Positions 47,005-57,905 of a DNA stretch of 64,000 nucleotides are shown here, piece by piece. Source of the stretch: Metallyticus violacea (taxonomy: Eukaryota; Arthropoda; Insecta; Mantodea; Metallyticidae). Under the pieces are notes generated by a model. That model was given only the letters and a program-made list of their open reading frames with translations, was not told where the DNA came from and searched no databases. Position 1 is the stretch's first letter. Every line of letters starts with the position of its first letter. Both the position numbers and the translations under genes were made by a program. The stretch is from contig CM060830.1 of NCBI GenBank assembly GCA_030762175.1, forward strand, positions 47,577,501 through 47,641,500, given 5' to 3'.

Positions 47005-47925
47005 ATAAAGATTCTCTCTATTCTTCAGCGAGTGCATTTGCGAGTTCGCCCAGGTTCTGTGGCACTGGATGCTCGCGAACAAGTTTTACCAGCATGATCA
47101 ATCGGATTGAGTTCAGGCCTACATGCAGGCCTCAATTTGGCATTCTTGCAGGACATATTTGTTTGCTATTTGGTGCTATATGAGATTTAGCATTATCATG
47201 CATTAGAAGAAAATTAGGGCCCATGCCATAAGCAAAAGATACGACATGTTAATGTAAATATAAGCATTCATGTTTTGAGGGACAACAAGCTCAACAAGCT
47301 CTGCCCGAGATTCAATAGTAATGCCAGCCCAAACCAAATCACACCGCCTCCAAATCTGTCAGGTTCAATAATGGTGGCTGGAGCAAGACGTTCACTAGGT
47401 CAGTTCGATACACGTGTACGACGTTTCCATACACGTGTACGACCATCACAACCCGTCAAACGAAATCTCGACTGGTCTGTGAAGTGAACAGCCTTCCATT
47501 GGGGGAGCTGCCAATTGAGATGAATCTGAGAAAATCTCAGTCGGGCTTCCTTGTGCTGACGTGTCAAATGAGGGGCTTGAAAGAAGATCCTAGATCTCAA
47601 CCTGCATTTCTCAGTCTGTTTCTTACAGTATGATCAGAAATCATAAATCATTTTGTAGATTTGTGACTGTAGACTTGCGTCTGTGTAAAGTTGATAGGAC
47701 AAGATATCTATCTTGTACCTCTGTTATCTTCTTACGTCCCTGTACGGGTCGCCCCTTGTATCTACCTGTCTATATGTCACCTCCAAACCTTATGGATGGC
47801 AGAAAAACTAACAGGACGAATCCCGGAGACAAAGCGAATGGAATGGTCATCTTCATTGAATGCTCAAAACTGGCGTTTCATTCCAATGTCTCTGTATTAG
47901 CCTCAGAGATACAAAATTAATCTTT
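47005..47925 (-). pseudogene. Tc1-like transposase remnant
   Basis: Minus strand. TVRNRLRNAGLRSRIFFQAP, then HLTRQHKEARLRFSQIHLNW and KAVHFTDQSRFRLTGCDGRT, with RVWKRRT, lie in one good frame (47400-47630) and match the Tc1 segment from the end of the DNA-binding domain to the first catalytic aspartate (FTDESRF, here FTDQSRF). SFAYGMGPNFLLMHDNAKSH (about 47180-47250) is the second-aspartate block, intact. PELNPIDHAG in another frame corresponds to PDLNPIEHLW, the third acidic residue being D and not E. QNLGELANALAEE (47015-47055) is the C-terminal PPQNLRELANAL..EW. Stops and frameshifts occur between blocks. Confidence 0.88.
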
Positions 47926-48159
47926 TCATACTTCAGATTGCTGTTAAACCGGTTTACAAAGAGCGCTCATTTTGATTTCAACAATTCTTGAAACTTCACT
48001 AATTTATTCAGAGAAAAACTAGCAAATGTTAGAATATCTTTGTTCTAGTTTTAAACAATACTTCAAAACAACACCTGACTGTCAAAAAATACATTGTGGC
48101 AATAAATTATTTTGGGGCTTTGATTTAAACATATGTTCCTCTAATTATTTTGAGTAATT

Positions 48160-48696
48160 TTATATCCTTATATTATCCTAAAATACTCGTATTACAGTAA
48201 AACTATTTTAGTATTGTCTGTCTAAGAAATAGCAACGTTCATTGCTTTTGATAGTAGCTTAAACACATGTAAGTGCCTTTTATAAAGATATACAAAAAAA
48301 AAAATAAACTTCTATAAAAACAAATGATGACAATGGCTACCTGCGCAGATATTCAAATTCGCATATTACTCTCATATAATTCAATGCGAACGTATTTCAT
48401 TCAATTAACGAGCTCATTTATATTCCATTAACAAATTATATTTGAATTATACTGACAGAAAATAGCATATTGCTCAAAATCTAATAAATAATAAATTGTT
48501 TCATACATTTATTTGTTTTACAAATACAGAAATTCCATACATAAAGTAACCCTATAGAATTGGTTAAACTAGAAGGCTGGGTAGCATTATAAGTCACCTC
48601 TTAAGGAATTAATCTCTCGTAGTAGAGAAACCTTAGGGAGGTCTCCGGGATATGTAGAATCAGATAAGAACGTTCGTGGTTCCGTGTTTGGCGGGC
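48160..48696. other. No gene recognised
   Basis: AT-rich spacer. Confidence 0.5.
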
Positions 48697-48775
48697 ACGA
48701 TAGTTCAGTTGGTTAGAGCGTCAGTCCGGAAAGTTTAATATCTGCGGTTACAATCGCGGTTTTGACCAGGATGTT
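48697..48775 (+). repeat. tRNA-like pseudo-sequence or SINE head
   Basis: ATAGTTCAGTTGGTTAGAGCG is the 5' half (D-arm and A box) of an Ile/Arg/Ala-type tRNA. GCGGTTACAATCGCGG stands where the T-arm and B box (GGTTCGAATCC) should be, with changes. The acceptor ends do not pair well, so it is a pseudogene or the head of an eroded SINE, not a working tRNA gene. Confidence 0.55.
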
Positions 48776-49109
48776 TTAAGTCCAATTCTTAGTTTTCAAT
48801 TAATTTGTTTTATTCCTATCATTTCTGATTGTATGTAACTAATAAGCGATAAAAACAAAGTTTGTGCAGTTTGGTGTTTACTTAGCAGTTACTACTAAAC
48901 TTCGACAGCATAACAGCAAGTTTCGGCACAATAAATAAAAAAGGAAATTGTTATTATAACCTAAAATAATAAAATATTTCACAATAAATTATTATTAAAA
49001 CCTCAGATATTCAGTTATTTTTATTTCAAAAACACTTTGATTCCTACCACCTCCTAGATGAGTATGGGTAAGTATTGCCATGTAGTAGCAGAACTTTGCG
49101 AATCAAAAA

Positions 49110-49465
49110 TGTCGGTCCTTTCCGTTTGATCGCGTTGTAAACATCACACAGTTCTTTCAGTTTTCATTGGCTTCTATGAGGCGAGTAATGCACAAGCATA
49201 AACAACTGACAATCTCACAATACCTTCTTCCATTGCGTTGTTCATACATGTCCCTCCATGACCCATGCATGCCAACTGAATTTCTCGTACACCCTTCTCC
49301 TTAAACAGAGATAATACTCGATGGATATTCTGAGTCATTTCGTTTTTTGCTGTGAATAAATGTATAACTCCTCACAACATACAATCGAACACCTTTGTAC
49401 CATGATATTCATTAACCAGCGCCAAGTAATGCACAACATTCAATGGAAACTGCTTCAAGACTGCC
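49110..49465 (-). pseudogene. Unidentified degraded coding-like stretch
   Basis: On the minus strand one frame is open except for a single TGA over about 85 codons: MLAVLKQFPLNVVHYLALVN, EYHGTKVFDCML, stop, GVIHLFTAKNEMTQNIHRVL, then SLFKEKGVREIQLACMGHGG and TCMNNAMEEGIV. Composition is protein-like, in contrast to surrounding AT-rich DNA. Further down, in another frame, NAIKRKGPTFLIRKVLLLHG resembles the mariner block AIKRKRPGLL.RGVLLLHDN. It may be an unusual transposase or a host-gene fragment. I cannot name it. Confidence 0.3.
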
Positions 49466-50812
49466 AGCATAGTCTAAAAATGTTCTTGTCTAAAAATACA
49501 TCATAGTTGCTGTTTATTTTTCAGAGATAAAAATTGCGAACCTTATTTATTGAACGAAGATGGCAGTTTTTAATCCAAAGCAGAATGTCTATAAAGATTT
49601 TTTTTTTTAATTTTACAGTGAGAAAGCATTTATATTTAATTATTTTAGTAGCATTAGAATAGTGGTAAATCTTTAAGGATATTTTTAAGGAGTAATTTAT
49701 TGCAAAGTCTTTATCTTGAGAGAATTTTGAATGAATAAACCCAGATATTTTAGATTTTTTTACAGGTATTGCTTAGCTTGTTAGCGCAAATGTACAAATT
49801 TTCGGTTTAATTGATCAATTTTCGCCATTGTTTTTAAATTTTATTCAATTCCTTTGACGATTCAAAGCTATAATTAAAAATCATAAAAGTCGACATTTTT
49901 CTGCAAACATTTGTAAATGTGTTCTAAACACTATCTTACAAAAAAGTTAACATGACAATTAAAATTTTTTCATATGTATTTAAATACCAAATTATGGAAA
50001 TGTTAGTAACTGACTATACTAAATGTTTTAAAATCTGTTTTGTTTTGAAAAAAAAATGCATTCTTATTTTAAGAAGCAAGGTTTATAGGATGTCTCAAAA
50101 ATATTTATGTATATAAAAATTGTGGTAAAATGTTTTGAGTGCAAACTTGCCAAAAGTTAAAACCGAGGAAAATATGTTTCAAGTTTTGGATGGCCAAAAG
50201 TTCATGTCCAAGAAATGGGGATTTAAAGAAGGTAGGCATTTAAAATGACTGCTACAGGGTTATGAAACTTTCCAGAGATTTTCTCTACAGTTAAAGTGCT
50301 TTTTAGAGAGAAAACAAATTGCCATAATTATCATTCTTTCACTTTGGCGTCTCGTTAAAAATTCAATAAAGGAATGGGTAAGAGGTAATAACTTGCTCAT
50401 CTTACCTGATTATTACAAAATCAAGATATCTTACAGAATTGATAGGTAAACCTTTGACTGTCTATTATTTGTATTTGTGAAGTTTAAAATTTATATGAAC
50501 AAGATGTTTACAAGTATTTTAGGCTGTACAGTGAGAAATTGTAATAAAAGCTCAGGTGGGAGCTGTTTCTAAGCTTTATTTTCATAGAAAATCAATCGTT
50601 CCAATTTTACCTTTTCCTTTAGAAATACTACTCCATAAAACGCTGTCATTTAAACACTTTTTAAATCAGAATAAGCTATTCGTTATAAAATAGCTCACAT
50701 TTAATCAGAATAGCTATTTTAATAAACAAATGTATGCATTAAAACATAGACAATTGTAAAACGTACACTTTTTTTTAAAAAAAAAGTTCATTTAAAATTT
50801 GGAAAAAATTAT

Positions 50813-51166
50813 GTGTGCAGTATAGAAAATACAGTTTCGGAATGTAATCTCATTAATTCATTATATGCAAGGGATATACTTTCATGTTGCTGCAATAAAG
50901 TTAGCAAAATAAAAACACCAGAACTCAATCACGTTAAATCACCTTGTGATAAATCCTGCAACACACAGGACGGTTTTAATGTTGACATCACTGCCTCACT
51001 GAACGAAAATTTATATTTCCGGCTTGGACAGGATGTAGCTTTTCCAACAGGAAATGAAACCAGCTTTGCAAAAGTAACAATTAGCGGACAGAATTTAAGG
51101 TTATGTGTCATGTTGAAATGCCACTTGTCATTCATTCGAATGCACTCAAAACATTCATTGAATTAA
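50813..51166 (+). CDS. Unrecognised 117-codon frame, possibly a frameshifted gene remnant
   Basis: I do not recognise it. It begins at an ATG with an in-frame stop 15 bases upstream and has eight cysteines in the first 60 residues (SCCCNK, PCDKSCN), then FNVDITASLNENLYFRLGQD and TGNETSFAKVTISGQNLRLC. At about 51105 a shift to the next frame would continue as VEMPLVIHSNALKTFIELKK, then AGNNFPLS before a stop, and this also looks protein-like. That pattern suggests a once longer reading frame with one frameshift, host or transposon. It could also be chance. Confidence 0.22.
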   Translation: MCSIENTVSECNLINSLYARDILSCCCNKVSKIKTPELNHVKSPCDKSCNTQDGFNVDITASLNENLYFRLGQDVAFPTGNETSFAKVTISGQNLRLCVMLKCHLSFIRMHSKHSLN

Positions 51167-51489
51167 AGAAAGCAGGAAACAATTTTCCGTTGTCCTAAAT
51201 GCTGATGCAGCATTTCTGTAGTGCACATCAAAAGCACATCAATCACAAAATGGAAGTTTGATGAACAATGAATTTTTACAGCTATGTTTACTTAAAAACG
51301 GAGCAATGAGCATTATCACACAAAAGCTACAGCTGTTGTAATTTGTTCAAGGAAACAAAACACTGTGAAGCGCGCAAAATTATGCTTTATCGTATAAAAC
51401 TGTACGGAGTGTTAATTTATAATATAGAATATGTTATAATTAGTGGATTAATATAAATACTATAAGCCCAAAAACTAAAGCATCCTTTA

Positions 51490-52785
51490 CGACAACGCTA
51501 TTGTACAGGTGCAAAAATGATTGGAGGGGTTTCAAAACATCATCGCAGCTTTATTATTGCAAAACAGCATGGTCAAATAGAAAAACTCAGAAAGTTTTGC
51601 TCCATGAGTGACTTAACACACAACATTCTGTACTTAACGTCGTTCCACACTTCCTGCCAATTCGACAAAAGGCGTTGATGACGCGGGCCCACAGTTCTGG
51701 CAGATTATCCGGTAATAGTGACATGTTTCACCTAATCCCATAAGAAAAAGTCGCAAGGGGTAAGGTCTAGACAGCATGGGGGCCAAGAATGAGTGCGTCA
51801 TCTTGAATCCATTGGTCTGAAAGTTTGGTGTTCCAACATCTTGATATAAATGTTGATAGAAATCAGTTTACACTAACGGTTTCCAACTATGGCATGAGCC
51901 AATTCTCCAACATATCCAGATAGATATGCCCTGTAATGGAATTTTCAGTGAAGAAGGGACCGTAAATTTTAAATGTTGATATTGCACAGAAAATATTCAG
52001 TTTGGGAGAGAAAGAACGTGCCACATGATGTAATGGGAATTTTCGGTTCCCAAATGCGTAAATTGTGCTCTTTGGCTATTGGAACTCCTGCCTTCGGGGA
52101 GTGTCCGGATTGGTTGAACTCGCAGGGAATGTGCTGCCGTCACCCATGGTAAAAGTCCTCAAGAAGGTCACTAAATGCTCTGGTTACTCGCCGGTTAACT
52201 TCGGTTAACGAATGAGTAGGCCTTTGCTAAGTAAGGCCGACCGACCAGCTGTTCCGTACGGAGCGTATGGACAGCTTTCTTGCCTGCAGTCGAACGGCGG
52301 GTCGGTTTAACGTCTAGGTATCGTCCCAATGCAAAATTCCGCTTCGGGTCCCGGACAATGAACTCGATCGGAAGTGGGCGGGAGCCTTGATTCATGTCCA
52401 CTTTACCACTCAAATGGAAGGCTTCCTCTTCACTGAAAACTCCTCATCTTTCATAGGGTTCTGGAAACGTGTGCAAAACTCAAAGCGCTTAACTTTTTCC
52501 TAGGGCGACAATGATTGTAGCAACTGCAGAAGGTAAGGGTGTAATTCTCACACGCTCAACTGTTTCTTCTGGCACACCCGTGCCGACCCGTTGATTTTCC
52601 CGTACACAGGCATGCCGTGGTTTTAAACTGTTGATAACTTCCAGGAATGGAGTTGGAACTGGGTGGATCTTTTCCGAACTTCGTTCTAAAATTTCGCCGT
52701 ACGGTTGTCACAGATTGACTTCAGTGAAATTCGAGAACAGCGTAAGCTTTATCACTACTCTTGCAACTGTTGGAATGACGCTACA
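51490..52785 (-). pseudogene. Transposase remnant (DDE_3/IS630 type), split by repeat D
   Basis: Minus strand, same family as 4100-5325. From the N-terminus: KIHPVPTPFLEVINSLKPRH and VPEETVERVR (52690-52530), then FEFCTRFQNPMKDEEF and FSEEEAFHLSGKVDMNQ (to 52400; the catalytic FSDEATFH has become FSEEEAFH). The frame is then interrupted by repeat D (52085-52395) and resumes with HNLRIWEPKIPITS (52070-52030). GPFFTENSITGHIYLDMLEN, then WLMP follows at 51965-51890. WIQDDALILGPHAV stands where WP.RSPDLTPCDFFLWG is expected, and in a neighbouring frame LTPCDFFLWD (51755-51725) is intact. DNLPELWARVINAF (51705-51660) is the C-terminal part. Several frameshifts and stops. No TIRs found. Confidence 0.85.
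52085..52395. repeat. Repeat D, copy 2, inserted in the transposase
   Basis: A GC-rich block between the GKVN and HNLRIW parts of the transposase, which are adjacent in relatives. It begins near GGAACTCCTGCCTTCGGGGA and carries GTCCGGATTGGTTGAACTC, GAGTAGGCCTTTGCTAAGTA and CTGCAGTCGAACGGCGGGTC, then GGTATCGTCCCAATGCAAAA, matching the 30.0-30.5-kb copy in order. No target-site duplication or A tail could be defined. Confidence 0.75.
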
Positions 52786-54542
52786 ACCTTTGCGCAAAGG
52801 AATGTGAATGTAGAAAATTATGCTTCGTTCCTGTAGATACATACTGCACGACGTAATAAAAGAGAGGATAACAATGAACGATTATCATGAATATTGTGCA
52901 TAAAAGGGTGAATGTCCTCATGTTCAACAAATTTGAAGTTCCCCTTTTCCGTGATAGTTCGAATCATACGGCTACAGTGAAGGGCTTGACTTCTAGAATA
53001 TTCAACACCCACTCTACAGCCCAGATTAAGCATTCAGGGCCTATTGCTTGTTCTCTAAGCCCAGGAAGGGTTTTCGGAGAAGGAAATATAATGATAACGT
53101 TAATGATACATTATGCAGCTTTTAAATTTATGAACGTAAATTCTTAAGAGGCGAAAAGTTAATTTATATAAATGAGGATTATATTGAAAGGTTATCAAGT
53201 TTATGTTTTTCTTTCATCTAAAAAAGTAATAAGACCCAAAAATTGGAAACTAATTTCTTACATTCTAAATTGAAACTGATATTATAAGCCGTAAAACAAC
53301 GATATAGCATCAGACAACATTACCACAGTTTTTTTTTTTTTTTTGCTTTGTTTTTTTTATGCAGAAGGCAGGAATGAGCCATCACAATCATCCTACACTC
53401 TTGATTTGTCCCCTGTAGCTTTCATTTGTCTGAAAGGCAAGGAAAAGCTACGTGGGCGCCAATTTCCATAGAATGGTGAAGCCATTGCAGATATTTGAAG
53501 GCTTTGAAGCATGTGGAAGTACAGTGGATGGCAGGAAACATTTTCAAAGTGGCTCTATATGTGCCATTGCAGAGTATTTTGATAAGCTCTGTAAGTGTTT
53601 AAATGTGTTTCGGAATATGACTAACATTTCCAATTCTCAAGTATTTATTTTCATTTCATTCTGTTTCATATTTACTGTGATATCCTTATGCTGGTATAGG
53701 GCTCTCATTTCAAAACTTTCCTGTCTGAATAACTACCTATTTAGTATAAATTTTACTCAAACAAAATATTCAGGTGAAGTTAAAGATTGAGGGGAATGTT
53801 TAAAACGAATGTTCATTACATTTTTATCTCGCCCTGTCACTGCGGCTGCCCGTACTTCAAAAAAATTTAAATATCATTCCTACCTTTTGAAAAACTTTAA
53901 AAAAGATGCCTGACCACCTAGGCTTCAATTATTTACGTTTAAATTTGGACAGACTATTATACAATAACTGCTGAGCATTTAATACAATAGTTTTGGTATT
54001 AAATCGTTTCCAAATGGTGTATACCCACCAAAATGAACAGAAATTAATGGATCAGTTAGCAGTTTTGAAATTCTGTTTTATTGAAATTTAGCTAAAATAA
54101 ATTGCTTTTCATGCTACAATTCCCTTTTTTATTTTTACTATATCCACCTCAACAAAAACTACTGTCCAGGTTGCAAGGCAGAAATCAAAATATGATATCC
54201 TCTTTAACATTTAAGTATCAAATGTAGGGATACCGTTTGAAATTTCAAAATGAGATTGATTGGTATTGAAACTGGTATTTAAACTTCTGGTTGTTGTTTG
54301 ATTGTTTGAAACATGAGAAAATTTTAAGTTAGTTGATTGAACGATGAAAAAAAAAGTACTTGGTGTAAAATTACAGTCATTATTATTACAGTACAGTCGG
54401 AACTGCTGATTAATCTGCTTACTTTCTGCTCCTTCTTGTACGGTATACTTTTTGAAGCAATTAATTACTAAAACACGATTATTATACTTTTAAGTAATAT
54501 TCGATTCAACCAAACAACAATCTTACATTGCGAGGCAATGAT
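52786..54542. other. No gene recognised
   Basis: AT-rich spacer. A 112-codon plus-strand frame (53452-53790) has a hydrophobic segment (VFIFISFCFIFTVISLCWY) that could span a membrane, but no known domain and no splice or promoter context. Confidence 0.45.
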
Positions 54543-54712
54543 AGAGGGTGGCCGAGATCGTTAAGGCACAAACTCGTTAGCAAGAGTTCTGGGGTTCGGT
54601 TCCCGCCAGAACCGTCTCCCTGGCTGAGGGATTATCCAGGTTTTTTCGTCATTTCATCAGCGTCCACTACCTGTGATGCCTCAGTAAGAAAAACGGGCGT
54701 TAAATACTATTA
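54543..54712 (+). mobile_element. SINE A with a large internal deletion
   Basis: The head GGTGGCCGAGATCGTTAAGG and B box GGGTTCGGTTCCC are present. The body runs to ATTATCCAGGTTTTTT and then jumps to TCATTTCATCAGCGTCCACT, so about 110 bases from the middle are missing. The 3' end GATGCCTCAGTAAGAAAAAC, then GGGCGTTAAATACTATT, is kept. Confidence 0.9.
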
Positions 54713-55170
54713 AAAAACAATTAAGAAAACAAGACATGTGATAACTAACGCTTCGTCTTTAACACTATAGCATCAAAATGTAGAGGTGTTATTTACATTT
54801 TCAAATGTAGGTGACGGGGGGGGGGGTAAAAGGGTTAAACCCAAAACACAATCTATATTTTTTTAAATTAGACCTTCAGTATTAAGTTTTTTTATTAAAA
54901 TTATGTTAAATAGGTAGTTATTCAGCCTAAGAAGTTTTGAACTGAAGGCCCTATATATCATTTTAATACCCAATTTAAGTATATAGCTTAATATCTTATC
55001 TGCAGTACAGTAACAGGTGCTGTTTTTGTGTGCGCCGCATCGCTGGATTGCTCATGTCTTTAATGTGGCGTCAGTAAGTCAATAACTGTCAAAATGAGAA
55101 GCTTCTGCATTATATTTTTGACTTATATTTTCTCTTTCTTGTATAAGATCATGTAAAGATTTTCTCAACT
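54713..55170. other. No gene recognised
   Basis: AT-rich, with a G10 run at 54817-54827. Confidence 0.5.
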
Positions 55171-55240
55171 GGTGGTGGTGGTGGTGGTGGTGGTGGTGGT
55201 GGTGGTGGTGGTGGTGGAGGTGGAGGTGGAGGTGGAGGTG

Positions 55241-55338
<98 letters not shown>
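55171..55338. repeat. (GGT)n (GGTGGA)n (GTA)n compound microsatellite
   Basis: Three blocks in order: about 15 GGT units, then about 5 GGTGGA units, then about 32 GTA units. On the minus strand the frames give poly-Pro/poly-Thr or Ser-Thr/poly-Tyr, which are artefacts. Confidence 0.98.
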
Positions 55339-55887
55339 AACCGTGAGGAAAATACAGAAAACTCTTTCAATAGTTATTAGAAACTGTGGCTTCCACAAAC
55401 TTTCTTCTAACGTCTACATGGCAGGCATACTGTCAATTTGTCCCAGGTAATCGAACACCATAGCTTTGCTATGCAGCTTCATTCCCTCTTTGCATTACAT
55501 TTAGCAGAAAGTTTCAAGTTTTCTATTAGGAGTTCTAACAGATCACTAAAGGAGGCAAACGTCTGACTTTTCTCTCTCGTTTTCTTAAGCGAGTGCGGGT
55601 TGTGTGGGAGTGCTGCTACAAGAATCTCATACATCGAGAGCGGCCTGCGATTCAAGAATTCCCGCAGCCAGTACACGACCAAAGTATAACAGTATTGCTC
55701 TATGCATAATACAATATAGGCAGGAAAGAATGAGTGTGAACATTAAAACATCGTTTCTCCATGAACACATTTGTGGCCGGACTTACGAGAACTAGTAAGC
55801 TACCGTCGCCGACCATTCTTCCCCGCTCTGCATGCCCCTGTGACAACGAGAGTAGTCAGGTCGCCGAGATATGAGGAAGACAGAATG
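55339..55887. other. No gene recognised
   Basis: Less AT-rich than average, open for 60-67 codons on each strand, but no domain recognised. Confidence 0.45.
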
Positions 55888-56300
55888 CTTATTTGACCGG
55901 CTTTACCGTCCGCGGTAGAAATTCAACACCATGTGCCTGGAACCAAGCCATGGTGACCTTCAACTTGTGGCATGCTGCGTTATCTTGTTGAAACAAATTC
56001 TCACCCATTAATCTGGTTACTGATGGCAGCGTAGCATCTTCCATGATTTCACAGCACACAGCAGAATTTATGGCTCCATCAACAAGCTTTATCTTACTGA
56101 TTATACAGTACCGTATTATCACAACTTCACCACATTGCTGGACAGTTAGAGTAGGCAAACAGCCATAAACATCCCAGTTCTTCTTCTTGGCCCTCGAATT
56201 TTCCGTGTAAAGCCCAAAACATTAGTGAGATACCTGGATGCCAGGCTAGAAGCACCAAGTTTATCAGTACTCCACAATTTCAAAGACGCTTGCTTTTTCC
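55888..56300 (-). pseudogene. Tc1-like transposase fragment
   Basis: Minus strand. MEDATLPSVTRLMGENLFQQ, then DNAACHKLKVTMAWFQAHGV and EFLPRTVKPVK matches the Tc1 block ...ML.P.A..LMG..F.FQQDNDPKHTSK.VK.WFQ.H.I.VL.WP..S, with the second catalytic aspartate kept in QQDNAACH. Upstream, ASLKLWSTDKLGA, FTRKIRGPRRRTGMF and the rest are degraded. The third acidic block is missing. Confidence 0.78.
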
Positions 56301-56672
56301 TATAGAGAGTGCCGAGTAGAATGTAGGTAATGCAAACCAAGATTATCAATTCGATATAAAATACTATGTTTTATACCCAAATCTCTATCCATTAATCACG
56401 CAAGAACCTGAAAAGTTTGGTGTTTTAGCGTCAAAATTCTGTAGTGGTAAATCTTTTTAATTTTCTCAGATGTTAGAATTTGCGATGTAACAACATTTCC
56501 GTAACATTCCTTTACTGTGTGAACTACATGGGATTTTCTCAATTTAACTGCCTTTCCTACGTTGCTGAGAGACAAACGATCTATGGCATCCAAATATTCT
56601 ATTTGACACTTAAATTAGCAATAACTCTCGGTATCATGCATTATATAGTCTTAATAAAAGGATGAAACTATA
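56301..56672. other. No gene recognised
   Basis: AT-rich spacer. Confidence 0.5.
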
Positions 56673-56683
56673 ACATACGTACA

Positions 56684-56987
56684 CTTTTTTAATTGTTTAT
56701 TTAAGGACGCTCTTTAACACCTGCCATCAAATGGGACAATCTATTTAGGGCGTGAAACGGCGACAAATTTTAAATTTTGCTTAGAAGCCTCTTCTTTCAG
56801 GCTTGAGGATCTTTTTTTTCGTGCCGTAAATGTACGACACGGGACCCACGGCTTTACTTCCCTTTCGAAGGAAGCCATACTTACGATTTTTACGCCCAAA
56901 AAAATCCATCGATCCTGGCCGGGTTTGAACCCGCGACCTTGGGTTTAGAAGACAAGTATGGTTACCACTACACCACCAGGGCCGACT
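56684..56987 (-). mobile_element. SINE B, full-length with exact target-site duplication
   Basis: Minus-strand copy. The head is at the right (GGTTACCACTACACCACCAG is the reverse of CTGGTGGTGTAGTGGTAACC). The B box reads GGGTTTGAACCCG. ACATACGTACA occurs exactly at 56673-56683 and 56988-56998. Confidence 0.97.
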
Positions 56988-56998
56988 ACATACGTACA

Positions 56999-57903
56999 AT
57001 GAAAACACATTATGCAACCAAATATTTATAATTTTTCAAACGGTCAGATGAAGCATATTAAAGAAAGGAAACGAATAAACAAATAATTTAATTTGATTTC
57101 TTCTGGAAAAGTTTAATAATGGATAAAAAAAAACTTTAATACAAAGAGGTTTTTTGCTTGCGCCTGCGCAAAGACACCTTTAGAGATAAATCAATTACTT
57201 TGGAAACAAGATATCAGCATTAGTTAGTCGCAAGTTGGGTATATGACGTCAGGCAGGGAATTCAGGGTCAATTGCACTATATGGTTGGTGCTAAGGCAAC
57301 TTCGCATCCATTACCAATTGTTCCACCTCTAATAATTACATATAGTAACCACGCTGAGGATTATGTGCAGTGTTTATTTTTATTTATTTATTTACTTTTG
57401 CTATTAAAAGCCCTTGGTGGGCCAGTGCTAATGCACTATATTAGTGTAGTAAATTCTGCTGTAGTGGATATTTTTAAATGTCACTACCAGAACAGACAAA
57501 TGCAGAGTGTAGGAATAAATCTTATAAAATAAAGGAACTTAAATGAAATATAAGGGCAAAAATTGTGACTGCAGACACTATTTGTAACATCTCCTATCTC
57601 ACAGATTAATATTCATTATGAAATAAAAACAATATTGTGTGTATACTGTTAATGAAAAAAGTTGTGTTATTAGCAATGGGCGGGAACTTATACATCGACG
57701 ATTGGCACGATCTTAGCCCAGCTGGGCTTAGGTTTAGCTGCGGATGCAGACCAAAAATAACTTTGTGCTACGAATTTTATTTTTAATATTGAAAATACTT
57801 CAATTTTAAAAATCAAAATTATGCCTCTTAACAAAATGCATAAAAATATATGTGTGCACGAAAATATAAAATAAGTAAACCTTCAAAACCGTGTACGTTA
57901 TCT
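56999..57903. other. No gene recognised
   Basis: AT-rich spacer. TTGCGCCTGCGCAA-type palindrome near 57160. Nothing else seen. Confidence 0.5.
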
Positions 57904-57905
57904 TA

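Larger units (their letters stand above)
46405..48159 (-). mobile_element. Full-length Tc1-like element with TIRs, inactive
   Basis: The left end CACTGCTCAAAAAATTAGAG (after TA at 46403) and the right end, read inward as ACTCAAAATAATTAGAGGA, form terminal inverted repeats. The match extends through ACAT.TGTTTA.ATCAAAGC and CCAAAATAA to about 50 bases (46405-46455 and 48105-48159). Removing the SINE A and one target copy leaves about 1.45 kb, the usual Tc1 size. It encodes the minus-strand transposase remnant below. Confidence 0.88.
48776..51489. other. AT-rich spacer with two unidentified coding-like stretches
   Basis: Apart from the stretches listed at 49195 and 50813 nothing was recognised. 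Confidence 0.45.

Noticed and set aside
53452..53790. 112-codon frame with a hydrophobic segment
   Set aside because: AT-rich DNA readily encodes F/I/L/S-rich segments; no domain, conservation or splice context.
55149..55398. Poly-Pro/Thr and poly-Tyr/Ser-Thr frames
   Set aside because: Pure products of the GGT/GTA microsatellite.
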